DNA of 18,476 nucleotides from an uncultured Candidatus Melainabacteria bacterium. GTDB lineage: Bacteria > Cyanobacteriota > Vampirovibrionia > Gastranaerophilales > Gastranaerophilaceae. Positions 12,805 through 18,476 of the stretch are shown piece after piece (position 1 is the stretch's first letter; every line of letters begins with the position of its first letter). A program made the translations under genes and the position numbers. The stretch lies in contig CAKURL010000030.1 of the NCBI GenBank assembly GCA_934675685.1, forward strand, positions 1-18,476, written 5' to 3'. The notes beneath the pieces are model-generated. The model saw only the letters and a program-made list of their open reading frames with translations. It searched no databases and was not told where the DNA came from.

Positions 12805-13017
12805 ATGAATACATTTTTCGAGGACGATTTTTTTAACAAGAGAGTTTTAAACAAGTGTAAAAAAGAAGTCCAAAAAGAACAATTAGATAAAACCATAGAA
12901 GAAATTAATTACTTCAACGAACTTCAAGTGAACTTCTTAAAAAGATTTGGTCTAGAAGATTTGGAAGACGAAGTAATGTTTGACAATAACAAAAATGCAG
13001 CAAGAAAAAGTTTATAA
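12805..13017 (+). CDS. Hypothetical 70-aa acidic helical protein
   Basis: 70 aa, soluble, charged and probably all helical: MNTFFEDDFFNKRVLNKCKK, EVQKEQLDKTIEEINYFNEL, then QVNFLKRFGLEDLEDEVMFD and a short basic end. I recognise no family. It opens the operon with DUF2344 and RNase E/G and overlaps the DUF2344 gene by 23 bases if that gene starts at 12995. The ATG follows the -10 element by six bases and has no ribosome binding site, so it would be read from a leaderless transcript. Confidence 0.62.
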   Translation: MNTFFEDDFFNKRVLNKCKKEVQKEQLDKTIEEINYFNELQVNFLKRFGLEDLEDEVMFDNNKNAARKSL

Positions 13018-13693
13018 ATATAGAATAAAAGTTAGAAAATTAAGAGAGTTGAAGTTTATCTCTCATCTCGATTGGCAAAATTTAATTTTAAAAGTGTTTA
13101 GAAGGTGCGAACTCAAGCTTGCGCTTTCTTGTGGGTTTAATAAAATGCCTAAAGTTTCTTATTCACCTGCTCTTCCTATTTTTATTGAATCAGATTGCGA
13201 GCTTGTTAATTTTCAACTTTTAGAACCCATCAGAGAAGATTTTGCCGAAAATTTCAAAAAATATTCTCCAGAAGGCCTAGAGCTTGTGGAATTAAAAGAA
13301 ATAACCCAAAACACAGACGAGCCAAAGTCTTTGGAGAACTTTTGCCAATGGGCGAAATACGAGGCAACTTTAAAAGAAAATAAAAATATTTACAATTTTG
13401 AAAAAATAAGTTATATTATAGAAAAGTGTTTATCTTCGAGCGAACTTTTAATCGCGAAGAAAACTAAAAAAGGTATAGAAAAAACAATAAATTTTCGAAA
13501 TTCCCTAAAAGAAATGAATTTAAATATTGCGCAAAATGATGAGCTTTGCTTGGAATTTGTCTTAAAAGTAGGGCAAAACAGCGAAATCCCTGCTCTTCGC
13601 GCAGATGAATTTTTAAATTGTGTTTTTGAAGAAAAAAACATCTTTAAAATTAGAAGGATAAATTTTTTCGATACCTCGATGAGAGTGATTTAA
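12995..13693 (+). CDS. DUF2344 (TIGR03936, radical SAM-linked) protein
   Basis: 232 aa. The N-terminal pattern YRIKVRKLRELKFISHLDWQ, then RCELKLALSCGFNKMPKVSY and SPALPIFIESDCELVNFQL, is the DUF2344 signature (usually FLSHLDL, GF.P.P..S...PL..G..S). In many bacteria, including cyanobacteria, this domain is fused to or follows a B12-type radical SAM protein of the TIGR03960 type and sits before the RNase E/G gene. Here it also precedes RNase E/G, but no radical SAM gene is present. The molecular role is not known to me. I use the ATG at 12995; a TTG at 12980 would add five residues. Neither has a clear Shine-Dalgarno, so coupling to the upstream frame is likely. Confidence 0.82.
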   Translation: MQQEKVYKYRIKVRKLRELKFISHLDWQNLILKVFRRCELKLALSCGFNKMPKVSYSPALPIFIESDCELVNFQLLEPIREDFAENFKKYSPEGLELVELKEITQNTDEPKSLENFCQWAKYEATLKENKNIYNFEKISYIIEKCLSSSELLIAKKTKKGIEKTINFRNSLKEMNLNIAQNDELCLEFVLKVGQNSEIPALRADEFLNCVFEEKNIFKIRRINFFDTSMRVI

Positions 13694-13730
13694 TCGTAGA
13701 GAATTATTAAATTTAAAAAGGATTTATAAA

Positions 13731-15668
13731 ATGTCAAAAAGAATTATTATTTCTGAAAAAGATAACGTTGCAGCATTGCTTGAGAACAATAAAGTTTCAG
13801 AATTTTTTGTTTCAAAAGGTGATGTTTTGTTGGGCGACGTTTATTTGTCTCGCGTGGACAACATCTTGCCTTCGATTGAAGCAGCTTTTGTTGATGTCGG
13901 CATGGAAGGCAAAATGGGCTTTATCCACACAGACGACATCATGGGTACTGGCACATTGAAAGAAAAAGTAAAGCCAAACCAAAAGCTTGTGGTTCAAGTA
14001 GTAAAAGAGCCAACCGGCCACAAAGGTCCTAGGGTAACTACTGCTTTATCTTTGCCTGGGCGCTTTTTGGTGCTGTTGCCAGACGAAAAAGGTGTAAATG
14101 TTTCTAAAAAAATCACTTCTCAAAAAGAAAGGGCAAGATTAAAGTCAATCGTGAGCCTTTTGAAGCCTGTGGGCGTTGGGGTGATTGTGAGAACCGAAGC
14201 TGAAGGCCAAAGCGATTCTGAAATTCAAGAAGATTTGGAAATTTTGCTTGAAAAGTGGAATTCAATCGTAAATGCAGCAGATAGCGCAACTCCTCCGACT
14301 TTGCTTTATCGCGACCAAGATTTGTTGTATAGAGTAATTAGAGAAGCTTGCGACAATGAAGTTGAAGAAATTGTTGTGGACACTGCTTTTGCGCTTCATA
14401 GAACAACTCAACTTTTGCAACATTGGAATATGCAAGTGAAAGTCACTATGCACAAAGGAAATGAGCCTTTACTTGTCGCAAGCGGGGTTAATAAAGAAAT
14501 TTTAAATTCTCTAAACACAAAAGTGAACCTTCCTTTGGGTGGATATTTATTTATCCAGCAAACAGAGGCGCTCACGGTAGTCGACGTAAACTCCGGAAAA
14601 TTCACGTCTTCTTCAAACCAAGCGGAAACAATTTTAAAAACAAATATACAAGCGGCAGATGAAATCGCGCGCCAATTGAAATTAAGAAACATTGGCGGCA
14701 TGGTCGTAATCGACTTTATCGATATGGTTTCAAGAATGGACAAATTGGCATTGTTGGAACATTTTGAGCTTGTTTTAGAAAAAGATAAAGCTAAACCACA
14801 AATCGGCCAATTGTCCGACTTGGGGCTTGTTGAGCTCACTCGCCACAGACAAGGTCAAAGCTTGGCTGAAATTTTCACAAAAAAATGTGATAAATGTGGC
14901 GGACAAGGTTTTGTGATTGACGAACTAAAATATGCGACGGCGACGAGTGTCGGCGAAAATAGGGCAAAAATGAACAAAATCAAAGGCCCATTTAATTCTA
15001 ATTTTTCGAATTCAAATGAATCTGCCCCAAATCAAAAACATAATAAATTTGACAAAAATCAAAGAAAAGATAAAAATAGAAATTTCCAAAATAAAAACAA
15101 TCAAAATTTCCAACAAAATCCTCAAAGCTTCTCTGTAGAACAAGACGAAAAGCTTGTTTTGGAAAATAAAGCTGAGCAAACTGTTGCTCAAATTCAACCT
15201 TCCCAAGCGCCAATTCCTTCTCAAGAAGCAATTCAAGAAGTTCAAAACTTGTCTAAAACGCAAGTGAGTGAGTTGATTGACGACTTAATCAAAGATGTGA
15301 ATTTAGAAGCTTTAGAAGACGAAAACAAAAAAGCTCCAAAAGAAGAAGTAAAAAATGAAAATATAGATAAAAAAGAAGAGCTTCAAGAAGAGCCCCAAGA
15401 ACAACCTTCTGAGCCAGAAAAACAAGAAGAAAAGGCTCCAAAAAAGCTTCCAAGAAAAGCTAAAAAGACAAAAAGAAAACAAGAAATCGAAGAAGAAGTG
15501 AAGGTGGCTAAGGCTCCGGAAGAAGAAACTAAGCAAGAAAATAAAGAAGAAAATATTGCTGAAAATAATCAAGAGCCTCAAGCTCAAGAGCAAGCTGAGC
15601 CAAAAGAAGAAGAAAAACCAAAGAAAACCACAAGAAGGCCAAGGAGAACAAAAAGTGCAAAAGCTTAA
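13731..15668 (+). CDS. rne: Ribonuclease E/G
   Basis: 645-aa endoribonuclease for mRNA decay and rRNA processing. It has an N-terminal S1-containing part (about 35-120), a DNase I-like catalytic domain with Asp285 in VVDVNSG and Asp328 in GGMVVIDFIDM (matching E. coli RNase E D303 and D346), and the zinc-link CDKCGGQG with Cys386 and Cys389 (matching C404 and C407). After about residue 410 comes 230 residues of low-complexity sequence: first Asn/Lys/Gln-rich, then Glu/Lys-rich, ending RRPRRTKSAKA. The tail is probably disordered and a degradosome scaffold. Its Arg-rich end recalls the basic C-terminal peptide by which cyanobacterial RNase E binds PNPase. AAGGAT precedes the ATG. Confidence 0.95.
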   Translation: MSKRIIISEKDNVAALLENNKVSEFFVSKGDVLLGDVYLSRVDNILPSIEAAFVDVGMEGKMGFIHTDDIMGTGTLKEKVKPNQKLVVQVVKEPTGHKGPRVTTALSLPGRFLVLLPDEKGVNVSKKITSQKERARLKSIVSLLKPVGVGVIVRTEAEGQSDSEIQEDLEILLEKWNSIVNAADSATPPTLLYRDQDLLYRVIREACDNEVEEIVVDTAFALHRTTQLLQHWNMQVKVTMHKGNEPLLVASGVNKEILNSLNTKVNLPLGGYLFIQQTEALTVVDVNSGKFTSSSNQAETILKTNIQAADEIARQLKLRNIGGMVVIDFIDMVSRMDKLALLEHFELVLEKDKAKPQIGQLSDLGLVELTRHRQGQSLAEIFTKKCDKCGGQGFVIDELKYATATSVGENRAKMNKIKGPFNSNFSNSNESAPNQKHNKFDKNQRKDKNRNFQNKNNQNFQQNPQSFSVEQDEKLVLENKAEQTVAQIQPSQAPIPSQEAIQEVQNLSKTQVSELIDDLIKDVNLEALEDENKKAPKEEVKNENIDKKEELQEEPQEQPSEPEKQEEKAPKKLPRKAKKTKRKQEIEEEVKVAKAPEEETKQENKEENIAENNQEPQAQEQAEPKEEEKPKKTTRRPRRTKSAKA

Positions 15669-16098
15669 TTTGAATTTTAAAAAAGCTTTTCTAGTTTTCT
15701 TTGTTGTGGCTTCAATGTTTTTTGGCTTTGGCCATAAAACATTAGCTAACGACAACTTGCTTTTAGCTCTAAATGATTCTGATTCTTTAGAGGTTATTCA
15801 AAGCGATGTTCGAGTAAACGACCTTGATATCAATCCGATTAACACTCAAAAAGTCAAAAAAAATGTTGTTCCTGACACAAAAAAAGAAGGAAAAAGAGTT
15901 TTAGACTATTTTTTGAGGGTTATGGGGGCGGTTTTAGCTTGCGCTGCGATTTTATATCTTATTTTAGTATTTGTTAAAAAGTTCTATGGAAGCGCTTTTG
16001 CGCTTGATGTTCAAGACGAATACGAAGAATTGAATTTATCTTCTCCTGAAACAAAAGAGGAAGCTTTAAAATCTTTTTTGAATAGGACGAAATTTTAA
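15655..16098 (+). CDS. Small membrane protein with signal peptide and C-terminal transmembrane helix (FliO-like layout)
   Basis: 147 aa from the GTG at 15655, which has AAGGAG (15641-15646) eight bases upstream, inside the end of the RNase E/G gene (14-base overlap). The frame is open further upstream, but that part only mirrors the RNase tail. Residues 1-31 form a signal peptide (KKAFLVFFVVASMFFGFG then HKTLA). Residues 32-85 would be outside the membrane, 88-107 are a transmembrane helix (RVMGAVLACAAILYLILVFV), and about 40 charged residues follow on the cytoplasmic side. This order resembles FliO-type proteins, yet the sequence is too short and plain to claim that, and no flagellar gene is near. 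Function unknown. Confidence 0.68.
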   Translation: MQKLNLNFKKAFLVFFVVASMFFGFGHKTLANDNLLLALNDSDSLEVIQSDVRVNDLDINPINTQKVKKNVVPDTKKEGKRVLDYFLRVMGAVLACAAILYLILVFVKKFYGSAFALDVQDEYEELNLSSPETKEEALKSFLNRTKF

Positions 16099-17495
16099 TC
16101 TAATTCTATTCTGATTTCAAAAGATCTATTCCAAGGCAAGCTATAGCTTGCCTTTTTGGGTTTGAATTGCAAAAATTCTTCGATTTTTTTAGAATTCAAA
16201 TCAAGCTCTTTTGTTTTTTCTTTGAGTGCTTCTTTGAAGCTTGGGGCAGAATCTCTCACATATTTTCTTGAAATTGCTTGATAGCCCCAATCGTCCAAAA
16301 AGCGAATGAAGCAAACTTTTTTGAAAGCTAGGTCATTATATGTTTTGTTTTTTAAAGAAACGAATTTTAAAATGGCAATTAAAATTGCGCAGCCAAGCGT
16401 GTTTGCAGAAGTGTTGTAGCCGCAATAGCCATAAAAATTTTCTAAATTTCCTTCTTTAAATAATTTTTCTATTAATTTTTTGTCTGCGCCATTTGCATTA
16501 TTTGTGTCTGCAATAAAGAATTTTTCTTTTGTAAAATCAAAATTTTCTATTTTTGAAAAGTCGTTTTGGTTTATCACGTCGCCCAAGACCAAGTCGCCTT
16601 GCTCTTTTTTGAAATTATTTATGTATAAAATAATGTCTGCGTTTTTTTCTTCTATTTTTGCTTTTGCAAGTTCAAGCTGTGCATTCGTGCAAGAAAAAAT
16701 CGAGATATCTTCATATTTTGAGATTAGATTTTTTGAATTTTCAAAAGCGAAAACGGGCTTTATTTTAATCTCTTCATTATCTAAATAAGCTCTTGAAATC
16801 AAAGAAAGAGGGATTTCGTCCGCCCCTGTTTTGATTTTTGCGTTTTTGATATTTTCTTTTTCAATTATTTTTTCAAGCTCTCTTGCTTCTTCTACGTTTA
16901 AGCCAAACTCCGCACAATCGTCTTTTGAAAAAATTAAAGTGTCAAAAAAGCCTTCTTTTGCCCAAGAAAGGTAGATTTTGTTTATTTCAAAGTTTCTTTC
17001 TCTTGTTTTGAGATAATCATTTAAAATTTCTTTTGGAATGTCTGTTTTTGGCTCTTTTTTTGTCTTGTCGAATTCAAAAGACCAATTGAAAATTTTCTTT
17101 CCCCAATCTTTCCAATAGGTTTTTTCTTCTTCGTTTATGTTGTTGTTTGAAATTCGCATGACAGAAGAAAATGCGAGGATTTTTTTAGTTTTTTTAGAGG
17201 CTAAATTTTTGAATTTTTCAATTCTTTTTTTGATTTTTTCAAATTCGTCTTCGCACCTTCTTGAGCTCACAAGTCCGCCATAAGCCAAAGTGTCCAAAGA
17301 AACAATTAAATAGTCGACATTTGGCAAGCTTTCTATGAATTCAAAAATTTCATCGACTTTTGAATTGTTATAAAGCCCCCCAAGGGAAGAGATTTCGGGG
17401 AGAAAAATTTCACAGTTTTTATCAATTTTTAAAATATCTAAAATTAAATCGTAGCAAATCGGGCGATTGTCTATTGGAATTACAGCTATTTTCAT
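16095..17495 (-). CDS. DUF4127 family protein
   Basis: 466 aa. The start IAVIPIDNRPICYDL (family pattern: PLDxRPxN), VSLDTLAYGGLVSSRR at 65-80, and the late CGYNTSANTLGCAI and RFLDDWGYQA segments fit DUF4127, a family with no role known to me. It appears cytoplasmic, with no signal peptide. Many acidic and His/Asn motifs near the N-terminus could be a metal or sugar site, but this is a guess. The ATG overlaps the cysE stop by four bases (ATGA), so it is translated with cysE. Its stop overlaps that of the convergent plus-strand gene by three bases (TTAA), and its last 60 bases contain the neighbour's terminator hairpin. Confidence 0.8.
   Translation of the reverse strand: MKIAVIPIDNRPICYDLILDILKIDKNCEIFLPEISSLGGLYNNSKVDEIFEFIESLPNVDYLIVSLDTLAYGGLVSSRRCEDEFEKIKKRIEKFKNLASKKTKKILAFSSVMRISNNNINEEEKTYWKDWGKKIFNWSFEFDKTKKEPKTDIPKEILNDYLKTRERNFEINKIYLSWAKEGFFDTLIFSKDDCAEFGLNVEEARELEKIIEKENIKNAKIKTGADEIPLSLISRAYLDNEEIKIKPVFAFENSKNLISKYEDISIFSCTNAQLELAKAKIEEKNADIILYINNFKKEQGDLVLGDVINQNDFSKIENFDFTKEKFFIADTNNANGADKKLIEKLFKEGNLENFYGYCGYNTSANTLGCAILIAILKFVSLKNKTYNDLAFKKVCFIRFLDDWGYQAISRKYVRDSAPSFKEALKEKTKELDLNSKKIEEFLQFKPKKASYSLPWNRSFEIRIELD
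16133..16157 (+). terminator. Intrinsic terminator of the RNase E/G operon, inside the DUF4127 gene
   Basis: A perfect palindrome, AAGGCAAGCTA with TAGCTTGCCTT (16133-16154), runs into TTTGGG on the plus strand. It lies 35 bases past the stop of the membrane protein gene. Read leftwards the stem is followed by GGAATAG, so it is a terminator only for the rightward operon. Confidence 0.8.
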
Positions 17496-18145
17496 TTATT
17501 TTCCTTCAGCTTTTTTATTTCTTCTTGAAGCTCTTTGACTTCATAAGTCAATCTATTTATTTCGCATTTGATTGGGTCTGGAATTCTGTTGTGTTGAAGT
17601 TGCCCTTGGATATATTCTTTTTGTTTTACGATTCGCCCTGGGATACCCACAACCGTGCAATGCTCCGGAACATTGTCAATTACGACAGAACCTGCTCCGA
17701 TAGAAGAAAAGTCTCCTATTGTGATTGCCCCTAAAACTTTTGCCCCAGCGCCCACTGTGACAAAATTCCCTAAAGTCGGGTGTCTTTTTCCGATGTCTTT
17801 TCCTGTCCCCCCTAGGGTCACTCCTTGGTAGATTAAAACATCGTCTCCAATTATTGTGGTTTCTCCAATGACCACTCCCATGCCATGGTCAATAAAAAAT
17901 CTTTTTCCAATGGTCGCCCCTGGGTGGATTTCGATTCCCGTCAAAAAGCGGGCAATTTGAGAAATGAGCCTTGGAACAAATGGAATTCCCCAATAGCGAA
18001 GCTTGTGGGCAATTCTGTGCGCAAGCAACACGTGGAAACCTTGATATAAAAATATGACTTCCCAAACGTTCCTTGCTGCGACATCTTTTTCTTCGATGGT
18101 CTTGATGTCTTCTATTATTGTGTCAATCCATTTTCTGATTTGCAT
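17492..18145 (-). CDS. cysE: Serine O-acetyltransferase
   Basis: Acetylates L-serine with acetyl-CoA to O-acetylserine, the first step of cysteine synthesis. At 217 aa it is of the short EpsC type. The N-terminal helical part (about 1-65) contains HVLLAHRIAHKLRYWGIP. A left-handed beta-helix of hexapeptide repeats follows (about 70-160: IHPGATIGKRFFIDHGMGVV, IGETTIIGDDVLIYQGVTLG, GTGKDIGKRHPTLGNFVTVG). Catalytic Asp86 and His122 (DHG and RHP motifs) are present. The C-terminus ends in a short coiled coil. The first gene of a two-gene unit with DUF4127. Confidence 0.95.
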   Translation of the reverse strand: MQIRKWIDTIIEDIKTIEEKDVAARNVWEVIFLYQGFHVLLAHRIAHKLRYWGIPFVPRLISQIARFLTGIEIHPGATIGKRFFIDHGMGVVIGETTIIGDDVLIYQGVTLGGTGKDIGKRHPTLGNFVTVGAGAKVLGAITIGDFSSIGAGSVVIDNVPEHCTVVGIPGRIVKQKEYIQGQLQHNRIPDPIKCEINRLTYEVKELQEEIKKLKENK

Positions 18146-18151
18146 AGTAAA

Positions 18152-18180
18152 ATGATATCAATGAAATGGATTTTTTGCAA
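18152..18180 (-). promoter_or_regulatory. cysE promoter giving a probably leaderless mRNA
   Basis: On the minus strand TTGCAA (18180-18175) and TATCAT (18157-18152) are 17 bases apart. Six bases (TTTACT) then lead to the ATG at 18145, so the start of transcription should be at or next to the start codon. No Shine-Dalgarno is present. The same -10 to ATG spacing occurs at 12793-12805. Confidence 0.58.
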
Positions 18181-18220
18181 TTGGCTTGTAGGATATGAGT
18201 GTCTTAGTAGTGATTTATTA

Positions 18221-18476
18221 AATAAAAATTTCGAAACGTCAGGACTCCGCTTAAGCTGTTGGCGAAGTATGAGCCTTACAGATTAAGTACGCAGAGTTTA
18301 TTAGCCGTATGAGCGAATGCGAATTACGGATAATTAACGAGTGGAACCGTAGGTTCAATTTTAGAATACAAATAAAAAATTTCGGAACGACAGGATTTTG
18401 CTTAAGCTGTTGGCGAAGTATGAGCCTTACAGATTAAGTACGCAGAGTTTATTAGCCGTATGAGCGAATGCGAATT
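18221..18476. repeat. Tandem 151-bp structured repeat, second copy cut by window end
   Basis: The segment 18249-18325 is repeated without a difference at 18400-18476 (77 bases, offset 151). The AT-rich run before it (18221-18248 and 18371-18399) is also repeated, with several changes and one extra base. The unit holds GCTTAAGC, a hairpin with ATTA-CCGTA and TACGG-TAAT arms (18300-18334), and a 5-bp GAACC/GGTTC hairpin (18344-18356). No open frame is present. It is much richer in GC than its surroundings. It could be a transcribed structured element or a non-autonomous repeat. Confidence 0.75.

Noticed and set aside
12980..12994. TTG start for the DUF2344 gene
   Set aside because: Adds five residues outside the family pattern and has no better ribosome binding site than the ATG at 12995; not excluded.
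15556..15654. Longer start for the small membrane protein
   Set aside because: The added 33 residues only mirror the RNase tail in another frame and would bury the signal peptide; the GTG at 15655 has a proper Shine-Dalgarno.
15312..15755. Phe/Leu-rich minus-strand frame opposite the RNase E/G tail
   Set aside because: It is the antisense of a Glu/Lys-rich low-complexity region, which always reads as Phe/Leu/Ser; no start signal.
18300..18334. Group II intron domain V
   Set aside because: GCCGTATGAG at first sight resembles it, but the catalytic triad pairing, the 34-base two-stem shape and the bulge are missing, and no intron protein is near.
18221..18476. CRISPR array
   Set aside because: Identical part is at least 77 bases with only two copies and a drifting, AT-rich spacer of about 75 bases; no cas gene.

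Overview
The window is AT-rich bacterial chromosome with a Gram-negative style of gene content. My best guess for the source is a gut member of the non-photosynthetic cyanobacterial sister group (Vampirovibrionia/Melainabacteria, order Gastranaerophilales). This rests on the low GC, the run rpsK-rpsD-rpoA-rplQ-truA-rplM-rpsI, a prepilin with the KKAFTLAEIMIAL start, a protein starting MGLSASQ, and a DUF2344 gene directly before an RNase E/G gene as in cyanobacteria. It is an inference from remembered families; no search was run.

Layout. (1) 1-3900: the end of a ribosomal/RNA polymerase operon (rpsK tail, rpsD, rpoA, rplQ, truA, rplM, rpsI), tightly packed with two TAATG overlaps and closed by a strong hairpin terminator. 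(2) 3919-5257: an XRE-type regulator diverging from a type IV pilin-like gene that is followed by a tiny membrane protein. (3) 5248-5850: a gene-free, hairpin-rich stretch holding an inverted-repeat-bounded MITE-like element and two copies of a structured repeat. (4) 5886-7431, minus strand: a coiled-coil protein of unknown role and a small Cys-rich (zinc-ribbon-like) protein. (5) 7512-10665: a glutamate/aspartate-type symporter, rlmH and pyrimidine nucleoside phosphorylase in one probable operon. (6) 10673-11385: a promoter overlapped by a GC-rich palindrome resembling a CsoR copper-repressor operator, a secreted protein with 27 cysteines, a third copy of the structured repeat in the 3' region, and a terminator. 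(7) 11550-12750: a sugar aminotransferase with its own extended -10 promoter and a terminator. (8) 12769-16154: a probably leaderless operon of a 70-aa protein, a stand-alone DUF2344 protein, RNase E/G and a small membrane protein, whose terminator lies inside the convergent neighbour. (9) 16095-18180, minus strand: cysE, also probably leaderless, and a DUF4127 gene overlapping it by ATGA. (10) 18221-18476: a 151-bp tandem repeat running off the window.

The parts most worth a second look are the structured repeat family, found on both strands with one covarying closing stem, the metal-responsive-looking Cys-rich locus that carries one of its copies, and the two promoters that place transcription starts at or next to the ATG. 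No tRNA, rRNA, CRISPR array or transposase gene was seen.
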